Shown one piece after another: positions 22,757 through 34,473 of a stretch of DNA of 64,000 nucleotides. The stretch covers positions 66,655,239 to 66,719,238 of the forward strand of contig NC_135712.1 in NCBI RefSeq assembly GCF_964656455.1, given 5' to 3'. The position numbers and the translations under genes were made by a program. Numbering within the stretch: the stretch's first letter is position 1; each line of letters starts with the position of its first letter. A model generated the notes under the pieces. The model did not search any database. It saw only the letters and a program-made list of their open reading frames with translations, and was not told the origin of the DNA. This stretch comes from Halichoerus grypus. Its lineage: Eukaryota > Chordata > Mammalia > Carnivora > Phocidae.

Positions 22757-23462
22757 ACTGCAGTGGATGGAACTGTGTCCCCCAAAAAGATATGTTGAAG
22801 TCCTAACCAGCATATCTGGGAATGTGTCATTTGGACACAGGGTCTTTGCAGATGTAATCAAGCTAAAATGAATTCATATTGGATTACGGTAAGCCCTAAC
22901 CTGATGACTGGAGTCTTAATTAGAAGATGGCGGGCGGCGGGGGGTTGGCTCAGGGTGTTAAGCATCTGACTCTTGGTTTTGGCTCAGGTCATGATCTCAT
23001 GGGTCGTGGGATTGAGCCCTACATCCAGGCCCGTATCGGGCTCTGCACTCAGCAGGGAGTCCGCTTGAGATTCTCTCCCTCTACCTCTCCCCCCTCCTGT
23101 GCAAGCTCTCTCTCTTTCTCTCTCTTGCTCTCTCTCTCAAATAAATAAATCTTAAAAAAAAGAAGAAAAGACTGTGGACACAGGCAGACACCGGGCAAAC
23201 ATGATATGACTGACCATGGAGGCAGAGATGGGAATGATGCAGCTGCAAGCCAAGGAATGCCAAGGCCTGGGGGCAAACACCAGAAGCTAGAAGAGAGGCA
23301 TGGGAAGGTTCTCCCTCCTTGGGGAGTTGATTCCAGTAGGAACCAACCCTGCCGACAACTTGATTTCAGACTTCTGGCTTTTAGGACTGTGCGAGAATAA
23401 ATTTCTGTTGTTTTAAGCTTAGTTTGTGGTGCTTTGTTACAGCAGCCTTAAGAAACCAAGAC
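22757..23462 (+). repeat. MLT1-type (ERVL-MaLR) LTR split by a SINE
   Basis: AACTGTGTCCCCCAAAAAG, GGGTCTTTGCAGATGTAATC, ACCAACCCTGCCGACAACTT, AATAAATTTCTGTTGTTTTA and a GCAGCCTTAAGAAACCAAG end follow the MLT1 LTR order. No internal genes are present. The can-SINE at 22936-23164 interrupts it. Confidence 0.75.
22936..23164 (+). mobile_element. can-SINE inside MLT1 LTR
   Basis: A G-rich, degraded head, then GTTAAGCATCTGACTCTTGG, a long CT-rich block, AAATAAATAAATC and an A tail. The LTR resumes at about 23168. Confidence 0.85.
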
Positions 23463-24034
23463 AGGGACTAAATTTGTATGGTCTGGTAGAAATACTAACT
23501 AAAACAAAAAACTGACTGCCGCTGGCTCCTGGCTTCCAAGGCAGTGGTAAAATCCATGATTCATTGTTTGTAGGAAAGCACCTTATATGGAGTCCTACCC
23601 CTGTCATAGGGGTTGGTAAGCTCTGTCCTGCAAACCAGATCCAGCCCGCTGCCTGCAAGCTAAGAATGGTTTCTACAGTATGGATATAGGAACCAAAAAG
23701 CAGATTTCAAGGTGGACTTTCTCTAGAAAAATGTAGCCCTTTGGAAAGCAATACATTGGACAGGGTTCTGGACCTTCCTGCAGTGCATTGGATGGGGACT
23801 TGGGGTATTTTATTTGGTTATAAGTGAAGAATAATTCAAACAGAATAGAGAACTTGAGAACTGAGAGTAATGACTAGCACATAGTAAGCCCTCAGTAAAG
23901 TTGCTCTTGTAACTAGCTATCGTTTTCTGGAATACATAGGGAAACATACCACTTGGCCCTGATGGAATACCTGCCGAGAAAGAAAGAAACAAAGGAAGCT
24001 CAGCTGCTTTTCAGCTCAAAAGGAAAAGGTGTGG
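23463..24034. other. Intergenic with possible hAT-type remnant
   Basis: Bases 23600-23700 (GGGGTTGGTAAGCTCTGTCC, CCAGATCCAGCCCGCTGCC) resemble an old hAT-family DNA transposon. Nothing coding. Confidence 0.35.
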
Positions 24035-24600
24035 GTGATGTGATAGTTTCAAAACACGCCTGCAAGGTCTGAAATACGCCTTGCATGAAGAGGTGGAGTC
24101 TAATTCTCCTCTCCTTGAGGATGGTCTGGACTAGTGACTTGCTCCTAAGGAATAGAATGCTGGAGAAGTGACACTTCTGAGGGCTAAGTCATAAAGAATG
24201 ATACGGCTTTGGTTTCTCTCTGTTTCTCTCTCTTTGCCTGCCCCCACCCTGTCTCGACATGCCTTAGTTGCTGAGCTTCCCTGGAGCCGCCATGCTGGAG
24301 GGTCCATGAGGTGAGCCCACATACTGAGAAAGATGCCAGAGGAGCTCCAGCGTGGTCCAGCCCCGGTTGTTTTGAGTTGTCCCAATCTAGCAACCAGACA
24401 GGTGTGAGGAAAATAGTCTTTGAGATGACGCCAGCCTCAGTCACAGTCTGACTGCCAACACATGAGAGACTTTGAGGGAGACTGCCAGGCCGAGCCCAGA
24501 ATGTTGAGAGATAATAGTAATAAGTGGTTGTTGTTGTTTTATACCGCTAAATTTTGGGGAGGGTTGTTAAGCAGCAAAAGATAACTGGAATAATGTACTC
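24035..24600 (+). repeat. MLT1-like LTR remnant
   Basis: GTCTAATTCTCCTCTCCTTG, GGAATAGAATGCTGGAGAAG, and at the end GCTAAATTTTGGGGAGGGTTG and GCAGCAAAAGATAACTGGAA match the usual layout of older MaLR LTRs. Boundaries are rough. Confidence 0.5.
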
Positions 24601-24689
24601 ATCTCCTGCTGTACCAAGAATTTTTAAAAGTGAGGTTGATTGCCTCATATAAAAGGAGAGTAATTTATATTATATTGAGATTTCTTTCT

Positions 24690-24875
24690 TTTTTTAATTT
24701 TTAATTTTTTTTAAGACTTTATTTATTTATTTGAGAGAGAGTGAGAGGCAGAGGGAGAGGGAGAAGCAGGCTCTCTGTTCAGAGGGAGCCCGATGGGAGG
24801 CTCCACCCCAGGACCCTGGGGTCATGACCTAAGCCAAAGGCAGGCGCTTAACCGGCTGAGCCACTCAGGCGCCCC
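24690..24875 (-). mobile_element. can-SINE, reverse
   Basis: T-rich start to GAGCCACTCAGGCGCCCC, immediately followed by another reverse copy. The outer duplication TATATTGAGATTTC spans the pair. Confidence 0.88.
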
Positions 24876-24879
24876 CAGA

Positions 24880-24942
24880 TTTATTTATTTCTTCCTTCCT
24901 TCCTTTCTTATTCTTCCTTCCTTTATTATTCTTTTTCTTTCT

Positions 24943-24975
<33 letters not shown>

Positions 24976-25194
24976 TTTCTTTCCTTCTTTCTTTCTTTCT
25001 TTCTTTCAAAAGAGGGAGAGTGCATGCACAAGTGATGGAGGGGGACAGATGGAGAGGGAGAGGGAGAGAATCTTAAGCAGGCTCCCCACTCAGGGTGGAG
25101 TCTGATGCAGGGATCGATCTCACAACTGTGAGATTAGGACCTGAGCCAAAATCAAGAGTCAGACACTTAACCAACTGAGCCACCCAGGCACCCC
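24880..25194 (-). mobile_element. can-SINE, reverse, with expanded TTCC/TTTC tail
   Basis: The tail has grown into about 120 bases of CTTC/TTTC repeats (24890-25008). The body ends GAGCCACCCAGGCACCCC, then TATATTGAGATTTCC, matching 24671-24684. Confidence 0.9.
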
Positions 25195-25209
25195 TATATT
25201 GAGATTTCC

Positions 25210-26520
25210 TTATGTTCAAGTCTTTATTTCACTGACAGATGATGGAATTTAGGGAAGAAGTTGATATGTCAGATGGAGGTTTCATTTATTTTAATTCAGG
25301 CATATGACTAACTTATGGAAACAGAAAAAATTTACCAAACCTCTTTCACAGAGCAATGACTTCTAGAATGTAAGGGCTTTGAGATATCCACCTTATTGTA
25401 TGTAGAATAACTCACAAGATGGTACTTTCAGACTGATGATAGATATAACATCCAGATTCCTTGAATTTGAGACTACAAGGAGGAAGGACCCTGGTGAATT
25501 CTTCAGAAGGTTCTCTGGTTGGGCTGTGAAAGACACATGGCTAGAGCAGATGGCCCTTGTTCCCAGTTGCTGATCTGCCTTCATTCGAGAGAATGAAAAG
25601 CTGCTTTAAAATTTCATACCCAATTATGTTACAGGCTGGCTTCTCTAGAGATCAGACTCTGACGTGAAATGTAATGTGCAGGATGTTTATTAAGGAGTAC
25701 CCTTGGGCTCGGCACCTGTAGAAGGGAGAAGAGGAAGCAAGTTTGGGAAAAGAGGTCAAGCTGCCATGTGGGCTTGACATCAGCCTCAGTCAACTCTCAG
25801 GGGTGCTTGAGCACTAAAAGGGCCCATCAGAGTTGTCCCATGTTGGGCTGGAAGGGCTGAGCCTCTGTACTCCTACTGGACTCAGTCATTGGATGGGGAC
25901 TGCCTGAGGAAGGGCATGACCTTGGGCAATGTCGCTCTGCAGCCGATACAGTTCCTAATGGCTAAGAGCTGAAGGCTGCTGGCCCATGGCACTTCCAGCA
26001 GCTGAGTCTACAAGTCCTCCCTTATAGAGCCCTCTCTGTGGTGCATCACTGTGACCACCACAAATTGCTTAGTGCTTCAAAACAGATGAAAACTTAGTCT
26101 TAGTGTGGATCATCCATTTTGTGTTCTAAGTATGACTTTGGACTACAAACACCAGGGTTCCAACCAGGGCAATGAGTTCAAGTGGAACTGACTGATCTTT
26201 GAGAAAAGGAGACTCAAGAAGATGACAAAGTCTTTCATGGAGTTTTAGGGAGGATTTTATGAACCTCTGAATTATTCTAAAGTTTTTGGCTATGTGGCCA
26301 AATTCTGGGCAAAGTTTGTATCAACTCAAGGCTATGAGTGTATTTTGGGGTCTGACTGTGAACTGCATATCTATGACTTTTTATTTGGCTGAGTTTGGAT
26401 TTGACATCTCTTACTGCTCACTGGACTTGAAAAAAATTTTTAAGTAAAATTATTAAGGACACAGGATTTAATTTAAAAAAAAGATTTGGATGTTGTATTG
26501 TCAAAAGCCACTTTTCCTGT
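25210..26520. other. Intergenic, with an unassigned old repeat
   Basis: No gene is supported. About 25640-26030 (GGCTTCTCTAGAGATCAGAC to CAGCAGCTGAGTCTACAAG) has the look of an old interspersed repeat I cannot name. Confidence 0.3.
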
Positions 26521-26529
26521 ATCTTGTGA

Positions 26530-27182
26530 TTTAATTATAGAAAACTTGTAATCCCAGGTGATCACGTTATATTTCAAGTTACTACTCTGAAGAATATGGT
26601 TTAGTCCAATTGACTTGACAGGAACATGCTCGTGTAGAAAAGAGCTATCCTGCTATCTGTAGAAAGACCTGATTGCAAGGGTGGCCCCTGGCTGGTCTCT
26701 GAACTTAGATTTGGGGAGTGTTCCCCCCAATTCCTCACTGATAAGAGAATTGGCTCACAGAGTGCCGAAACTGTTTGTACAAACAGGATGGCTTGTGTTG
26801 CACATCTGCTCTCCTTCAGGGTATTTGGAATTGTGGTGCGGGCTTGGCAGAGGCTGACTACATGACCAGCCTCCCCAAAAAACCTTGGGCACCGAGTCTC
26901 CAATGAGCTTCCTTAGTAGACAACATTTCATAGGCATTTTCACAATTCAATGCCTGAGGAATTAAGCATATCCTGTGTGACCCCCCTGGGAGAAGACTCT
27001 TGGAAGCTCTAGGCTGATTTCCTCTAACTTCTTCCCATACACCGTTCCCCTCTGCCAATTCTGCTTCATATCCTTTCTCTGTAATAAATCACAGCTGTGA
27101 GTATGACTGCATGCTGAATCTGGTGAGTCCTCCCAGAGAATTACTGCACCAATGGGGTGGTCTTGGGGACCTCCAACACAAT
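26530..27182 (+). repeat. Probable ERVL-type solo LTR
   Basis: It contains a polyadenylation signal (AATAAA at about 27083) and ends GGGTGGTCTTGGGGACCTCC-AACACA-like, a pattern common in ERV LTRs. No viral genes flank it. The left edge is a guess. Confidence 0.5.
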
Positions 27183-27626
27183 GTTATCGTACATGTACTT
27201 AAATCATATTTCTGTCTGACAGTTTACACATGTAAATCATAGTTCTCAATTATACATTTTCCTTAATGAAAGCCAGAAATATACATATTTACTCACAAAA
27301 TTAGGTGAATGAAGGTTCTGTGGTTAATACAGAAGACAAAGGATAGATTTTAAGGGCTAACTATGGAAATAACTATATCTACTATTAGCCATTTCCATAG
27401 AACTGATACAAACTGGGACCAAGAATCTCTAACCAAGAATTCCAGTATATTTTCTAAGGAGCCCCAGAAAGAAGCCTTCACCTCACCACTCCTCATCACC
27501 CTTCCCCGCCCTCCACCCCAAACAAAGGTTGGGATGCAGCTCAAGCAATGTAACATTATAACATTAGATGCTTATATTTTTTTCTAAAGAGAGAGACTTC
27601 AAGTCAGTGGTATAAACTTCTGTCTT

Positions 27627-27840
27627 GGGCGCCTGGGTGGCTCAGTTGGTTAAGCGACTGCCTTCGGCTCAGGTCATGATCCTGGAGTCCCTGGATCGAG
27701 TCCCGCATCGGGCTCCCTGCTCGGCAGGGAGTCTGCTTCTCCCTCTGACCCTCCCCCCTCTCATGTGCTCACTCTCTCTCATTCTCTCTCAAATAAATAA
27801 ATAAAATCTTTAAAAAAAAACAAAAAAAAAAAACAAAAAA
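27627..27840 (+). mobile_element. can-SINE, young subtype
   Basis: GGGCGCCTGGGTGGCTCAG, CTGGAGTCCCTGGATCGAGT, CTCTGACCCTCCCCCCTC. A perfect duplication AAACTTCTGTCTT lies at 27614-27626 and 27841-27853. Confidence 0.95.
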
Positions 27841-28062
27841 AAACTTCTGTCTTAAGAAACTAGAAAAAGAAGAGCAAATTAAACTCAAAACAAGTCAAAG
27901 AAAGGAAATAATAAAGAGAAAAGCATAAATCAATGCAATCAAAACCAGAAAACGAGTAGAGAAAAAAAATCAATAAATCTGGAAGGCAATTTTTAAAAAA
28001 TATTAATAAATCGATACACTTCTAACAGACTTCTCAGCAGACTAATTAAATATAACAGCATA

Positions 28063-28258
28063 GGGTGCCTGGGTGGCTCAGTCAGTTAAGCATCTGCCCC
28101 CGACTTGGGTCATAATCTCGGGGTCCTGGGATCGAGCCCCACATCCGGCTCTCTGCTCAACAGGGAGTCTGCTTCTCCCTCTCCCTCTGCCTTCTCCCCC
28201 CTGCTCATACTCTGTCTCTGTCTCTCAAATAAATAAATAAATACAATCTTAACAAAAA
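28063..28258 (+). mobile_element. can-SINE, first of a tandem pair
   Basis: GGGTGCCTGGGTGGCTCAG head and AAATACAATCTTAAC tail. ATAACAGCATA lies before it and ATAACAGTA after it. Confidence 0.9.
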
Positions 28259-28267
28259 ATAACAGTA

Positions 28268-28450
28268 GGGCACCTGGGTGGCTCAGTTGGTTAAGTGACT
28301 GCCTTCGGCTCAGGTCATGATCCCAGAGTCCCAGGATCGAGTCCGCATCAGCTCCCCGCTCAGTGGGGAGTCTGCTTCTCCCTCTGACCCTACCCCCTCT
28401 CGTGCACTCTCTCTCTCTCTCAAATAAGTAAATAAAATCTTTAAAAAAAA
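28268..28450 (+). mobile_element. can-SINE, second of a tandem pair
   Basis: GGCACCTGGGTGGCTCAG head, A8 tail, then ATAACAGTATA. Both copies use the same target word. Confidence 0.9.
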
Positions 28451-28479
28451 TAAATAACAGTATAATTCAAACTTATGAG

Positions 28480-28700
28480 TCAGGCACTATATAATGCTGT
28501 TTATATACTTATCTTTTTATCTTATATAATCCTGAAAACAACGTATCTTGGTAAGTAATGTTATACATATTTTTAAAGATGAGAAAACAAAGATTTATAG
28601 ATTTTGGTTAATTTGCCCAAGGTCACATAGCTGATAAAATCCAGAATTAGTCTTGAACCCAAGTTGTCTGACCTAGACCTTCACCATCATATTATCCTAA
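28480..28700 (-). repeat. MIR, reverse
   Basis: GTCAGGCACTATATAATGC to AAGATGAGAAAACAAAGATT, TTGCCCAAGGTCACATAGCT and TTGAACCCAAGTTGTCTGAC follow the full antisense MIR. Confidence 0.75.
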
Positions 28701-28739
28701 CTCCTAATACTCTGAAGAGGATACAGAGGTGTCCATCCT

Positions 28740-29105
28740 GATCCCCATTTTAGGAGCAGCTAACTTTGCTCCCAGCTGCTAGGAATATCTGCTGTTGACA
28801 GGTCACAGCTGCATCCCTCACTGGAAATTGATCTGAGCCTGTAGAGAATTGCCTCTCCCACGACTGGATGATGCAGAGCTTCAAAGGAATGACTTCTTTC
28901 CCCAATCCGGGAAAACTACAAAACCTCTCTTAGTTCCAGCGTTCTTCATAGGATTGGTTGAGGCTTCAGTTGCAACTATATTGCAAGTCAGTTTCTCCCT
29001 GTGCCCAGATCTGCCTTCCCCAAATCTTTGCAGATGTATCTCCCTGGGATGCTCCTTAATAAACCTTTGTACTCAACCCTCTGTCTGAGTTTGCTTCCAG
29101 GGAAC
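28740..29105. repeat. Unassigned old repeat with AATAAA end
   Basis: The stretch ends in TCCTTAATAAACCTTTGTAC and CTGAGTTTGCTTCCAGGG, resembling the R/U5 end of an LTR. The frame at 28849-29088 has no known family. Weak call. Confidence 0.3.
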
Positions 29106-29141
29106 TAAATTAAATCTCATATTGTGATTAGCTTTTCTTTT

Positions 29142-29152
29142 AAGATTTTATT

Positions 29153-29199
<47 letters not shown>

Positions 29200-29371
29200 T
29201 AGAGGGCGTTTGTAGGAGGAGGGGCAGAGGGAGAGGGAGAGAGAGCATCCCAAGCAGACTCTGTGCTGAGTGAGGAGCCCTACCCAGGGCTGGATCTCAT
29301 GACCCTGACATCATGACCTGACCCAAAATCAAGAGTCAGACGCTTAACTGACTGAGTCACCCAGGTGCTCC
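29142..29371 (-). mobile_element. can-SINE, reverse, with TTTA expansion
   Basis: A (TTTA)n of about 50 bases precedes the body, which ends GAGTCACCCAGGTGCTCC. The flanks GTGATTAGCTTTTCT / GTGGTTAGCTTCTCT are the duplication. Confidence 0.9.
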
Positions 29372-29759
29372 GTGGTTAGCTTCTCTAAATAAAATTAAAT
29401 AACCATTGTGCACATTAATACCATTATACATTATGGGAAATAATCATGTGTACTTACTTTCAAATTGTTCAGAAAAAAATGTCCTTTTACTACTCTAACA
29501 ACTTTTCGGTAAGGGAAAAATTATTTCAAAATAAAAAACATCTTTAAGATGAAAGACATTTTCAGGCAAACAGAATGAGTAAGTTCACCATCCATAAGCT
29601 CTTGAAAAGAGTATTGCAAAGGCTAAGTGTCTACTTTAGGAAGAAGAAAATTGAATGAAAAAGAAAGGAGAGGGTTTCAAAGAAAATGAAATCATTAAAC
29701 ATGTTCTTAAATCTAAATAAATATTTAAATCTTTTAAAAAGATTAATTTAAGCTTTTAG

Positions 29760-29955
29760 GAATGCTTGGATGGCTCAGTCAGTTAAGCATCTGCCTTCAG
29801 CTCAGGTCATGATCCCAGGCTACTAGGATAGCGTCCTGAATTGGGCTTCTTGCTCAGCGGGAAGTCTGCTTCTCCCTCTGCCTGCTGCTCCCCCTGCTTG
29901 TGCTCTCTCTCTCTCTGACAAATAAATAAATAAAATCTTTTAAAAAATAAATAAA
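29760..29955 (+). mobile_element. can-SINE
   Basis: AGGAATGCTTGGATGGCTCAG-type head (diverged), CTGACAAATAAATAAATAAA tail; an older copy. Confidence 0.87.
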
Positions 29956-29959
29956 CTTT

Positions 29960-31430
29960 AAAAAAAAAACAGTTAACAATAACAAAAGGATAGCAAGATA
30001 GGGTTAAGTTTTTCTAAGGTTTGAGAAGATGTATTGATTAACTTTAGACTGTTAAGTCTAAGACCTGCAAAAGAATAGGTATAAAATTTGTGAATTCAAA
30101 CCAAATGGAGAGTGGAAGAAGGAATAAAGAAAAACTATCAATCTAATATGAAACAAGAAAAGAAGAAAAGTAAGCAAGGAATAAAACAAAGGTAATTAAA
30201 AACTCGTAAAATAAAATGGTAGGAATAAGACCCACTATATTAGTCATTTATAATGCCTATACATTTATATTTACTAATTAGAAGAAATTGGATTAAAAAC
30301 AATGCAGCTATATTCTGCTAACAAGAGATATAAGTAAACCTTTCACAGAAAAGGAATGAAAAAGTTATTCAGGGATATCAGAATACTCTCAGCTGTAGGC
30401 AACTGAATACCTAACTACAAGAGGCTTAAGCAACAAGAACGTTTACTGACTCAGTAAGAAACCTGGAGGTAGGTAGTTCTAAGGCTGGTTCTGTAGATAA
30501 ATAATGCCATCAAGGGCTTAGGCTCGTTCTATCTCTCCAATATGCCATTCTCAATGTTTCTGAGATATTGGCCTTCATGGTTACAAAATGGCTGCAGCAT
30601 CTCCCATGATCACATCTCACCTGATAACATCCCAAAAAAGAGGGAAAAAGGATTTCCCCCTAAGTGTCTCTTTATGGAAGAAGCACTTTCCTGGACAGAC
30701 AGCATACTTCCCCTTTACATCTCTTTGCCGAAGTGGGTCACATCGCCATCTTTAAACCAACCCCACTAGAAGGTAATGAGATGACTAAAACTGGCTTACC
30801 CCAACCATGAGTCAAGTATGGGTCTGAAAGAGTATCTACTTTACCTAAGCACTTTGCTGCTGAGTATCTGAACAAAACTGAAGTTCTCCTAACAAGGAAA
30901 GAGTGACTGCCTTTGAGTAACTAACTAACCCACTCAAAGTGTCTGTCACACTCAGCAAGGACTAACCAAATTAACATAGTCATAGGAATATCAATATAAG
31001 ACAAAATGGACTTTAAGACAATGAGAATCAATAAAGGAGAAAGAGAAGCACACAATGAAGAAAAGGAACAATTCACTTGGATGATGTGAAAATCTTGAAC
31101 CTAAACAGCCTTAAATTAAGCAAAAGTAAAGAAGATAAGCAAAAAGTGGCAAAATTCAAGGAGAAATGAACAAATCATCCACCACATATGAGAGACCCTC
31201 ACTACCTCAGCTTTGTTACTGAGATCACAAAAATATGCTATGTTTAGCTCGGCCTGGGGGTAGAACGGGACTCAGATGTAGGAGACAGAAATATTCTCTG
31301 CCAAGAGGAAGCTATAGGTGGGAGAGATGAGGAAGGCAAGGCCAGTGAGGGATAGCACCGTGGGCTGCCAGCAGCTGGAGAATGGGTTTATGACCCTGAA
31401 GAAGGGATCTCAGCAGAACGTCCCCATGCA
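29960..31430. other. Intergenic, nothing recognised
   Basis: AT-rich sequence with short random frames only. Confidence 0.4.
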
Positions 31431-31439
31431 GGTATAGCA

Positions 31440-31560
31440 TCATGTCGTTAGCCTGGCTTTGTAGCCCAGCTCCACCATTTCCTAGCTGTGAACTTGGGGC
31501 AAATATTTAACCTTTCTATGCCTTGGTTTCCTCATAGTAAAATGGAGTGGATATTAATTT
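31440..31560 (+). repeat. MIR fragment
   Basis: GCTCCACCATTTCCTAGCTG, TTTAACCTTTCTATGCCTTG and TTTCCTCATAGTAAAATGGA are the sense MIR core. Confidence 0.7.
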
Positions 31561-31979
31561 TCTTAAAGTTTGTTGTATTAATTATTACACTTTATTTTTT
31601 TACTACATTTGTCATTGTTTTGTGATTTCAGTTATTGCTTTTATTTCTTCCAGAGGCGATTTCTCAAAAGTAGTGAGTAGATTAATGAATTTTTGTGTTG
31701 GTGACTAATTGGCTGTAGGAATGAAGGGAAGCAATCAGCTTTAAAATCTATCTGACTTGGGGACTATCAGCATAACAATTGTACTAAGGTGTGTGTTTGG
31801 GACTGGGTTGGGGGTACTGAAGGTGGAAGAGTATCCTGACTGCTCTATTCTATAATACTACCTCTGTTGGGAGGAGAGTATAGTCTTGTGCTGGAAGCAG
31901 CTCACACTGGCTCGCCGGAATTGATGGCTAAATTTTCAGAAGTTTGTGAGCAGTTATTAACCACCATTATTTAGAATTA

Positions 31980-32298
31980 CAGTTGACCCTTGAACAATGC
32001 AGGGGTTAGGGGCGGCAACCACTCTTGGATCTTTAGTCAAAAATCCACATATAACTTATGACTCCCAAGAACTTAACTAATAGCCCACTTACAGATAACA
32101 TAAACTGTTGATTAACATACATTTTGTATATTAGCTGTATTATATGCTATATTCTTACAATAAAGTAAGCTAGAGAGGAGTAAATGTTATTAAGAAAATC
32201 ATAAGAGAAAGTACATTTACAATACTGTATTGTATCAAAAACATCCGTGTATAAGTAGACCCACACAGTTCAAACCCGCGTTGTTCAAGAGTCAACTT
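31980..32298 (+). mobile_element. Tigger2/MER8-like non-autonomous DNA transposon
   Basis: The ends are inverted: CAGTTGACCCTTGAACAATG at the left and TTGTTCAAGAGTCAACTT at the right. A TA precedes the left end. The 319-base interior has no transposase. It belongs to the Tc1/mariner-like Tigger group known in mammals. Confidence 0.8.
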
Positions 32299-33992
32299 TA
32301 AAAATAGATCATATTTTTTAAAATAATAAATACTGAAAAGTCATCACTTCCTAATTATTTTACTACATTTTATTATTGTCTATACTCGAGTTCTTTCTGT
32401 CTACTGTATCCCTATGGTAAAATATTATATAATGGTGTGCTACTGTTCATCTCTGCTCAACTCCGCATTCAGAGATATCACATCGGGAACTCAAGTCAGC
32501 CATAGTGGGGATATTTACACCATGGAATTGGCAAACACTACAAATCAGGACTTGATTTATTGCTTTGTTAATTGTCTAGACTTCAGAAACCAGTGGAGAA
32601 TATGTTAATAAGGTAGATTAAATTTAAATGTGTGTCATGTCTGCAGCCATTACATTTTAAAGAACACAAATGAAGAAATATTCTTCCAGCATTTGAAAAC
32701 TATTCTCCAATTCAGCAAAGAAGGAGCTCATGTCAGTGACAATCAGAGGAGTTCTGACATATGTCTTCATTGTTTCATTTTCATCCTACTTAATGTAAAC
32801 TGAAGTATCAACCAACATTTATGTAAGAATTATGCTCATTGATGATTGCAACCATAGTTTGGCTACACATATAAGAGTTGGACAAAAATCATTGAAATAT
32901 TCTGTGAGGATCGATTGGTTATTTGAAATTTACAATAAGGAGTATTGTATATTTTATTATTTGCAAATTATGTGCTATACAACCTCTGTATCCTGAAAAT
33001 GTATAATAAACAAAAACATATATGCAAATTCTTTTCTCCAGAGAGCTGATTGCTCAATATTTAACAGCACATCACTGGTGGAGATCATGTGTGGTATGAT
33101 ATGGGAGTAAAATATTGTACGCTTTTCTTTGTAAATATGATCTAGATTGTACTCTCTCTGAGAGTTAATGCCTATCTTGAGACATATGCATGTGTGTCTG
33201 ATTCAGAGGCCAGGAAGGATTGTTGCTTTGTTTTACTCTTCACCTCACCCGAACTTGGAAAGATCTAGACTACTCTGGACCCCTGCAGAATCCTCCCTTC
33301 ACTTCCTACCCAATGATAGTATTAGTGAGCCTAAATGACTCCTGTTTGGGAAAATGGGCCATGAAGGATTACTATGCTGGCAGAGGAGTGAAGGTATTAG
33401 AGACTTACCCCTTGGAAGCTTGAAGAACATGCAGCTCCTGAAAGGGACCTGAACACAGGGAGGAAGGCCAGAAACTGGGTGTGTCCATCAGGTGACTCCC
33501 CCTGAGGACTGAACTTGGGGTGGTAGCAGAGTGTTACCACTGAGGGTGGCTTGCCTCACTTCTGAAGTCACATCCTATTTTAGGGGACTGGGCCAGGAGC
33601 TTCCGGAGCAAAGTGTGGTGGAGAGGTGGGCACGAGGTCCTCACAACTCACTGATTCAGGACAGATGGGAAAGCTACCCTTTTCCCAAAAAAACACTTCA
33701 AATGGGAGAAATGCTGGTTTGTAGAGAAGTTGAAAGGAGCCTGATACTGGGTTATAGAAGTTTGTAGAGAAGCCGAAGGGAGACATTTAGATGAAGTAGA
33801 GAAAGGGAAGTTCAGTCCAAAAATGAGGTTGTGCGCTGTTACATCAAGATCAGCTGTGGTTGTGTGGGGGTGTTGACCAAGAAAAGAGGCAGGACAGAAT
33901 GAAAACAAAAGCAGTTATTTGGGGTCTTAGAATTTCAAATTCCAGGTACACAGATTTGGGTAGCAACCCAAATATTGTCTCCCTAGGGAACG
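32299..33992. other. Intergenic, nothing recognised
   Basis: No supported gene or clear repeat up to the L1 duplication. Short frames near 33530-33900 overlap on both strands and lack resemblance to known families. Confidence 0.4.
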
Positions 33993-34008
33993 AAGCTCTG
34001 GGGTTTTT
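33993..34008. repeat. L1 target-site duplication, left copy
   Basis: AAGCTCTGGGGTTTTT, identical to the copy at 41118-41133 flanking the other end of the L1. Confidence 0.92.
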
Positions 34009-34473
34009 TGTTTTTTGGTTTTTTTTTTTATTGTTATGTTAATCCCCATACATTACATCATTAGTTTTAGATATAGTGTTCCATGATTCATTGTTTGTGC
34101 ATAACACCCAGTGCTCCATGCAGAATGTGCCCTCCTCAATACCCATCACCAGGCTAACCCATCCTCCCACCCCCCCGCCAGAACCCTCAGTTTGTTTTTC
34201 AGAGTCCATCGTCTCTCATGGTTCTTCTCCCCCTCCGATTTCCCCCCCTTCATTCTTCCCCTCCTGCTACATTCTTCTTCTTTTTTTCTTTCTTAACATA
34301 TATTGCATTATTTGTTTCAGAGGTACAGATCTGAGATTCAACAGTCTTGCACAATTCACAGCGCTTACCAGAGCACATACCCTCCCCAGTGTCCATCACC
34401 CAGTCACCCCATCCCTCCCACCCCACCCCCCACTCCAGCAACCCTCAGTTTGTTTCCTGAGATTAAGAATTCC

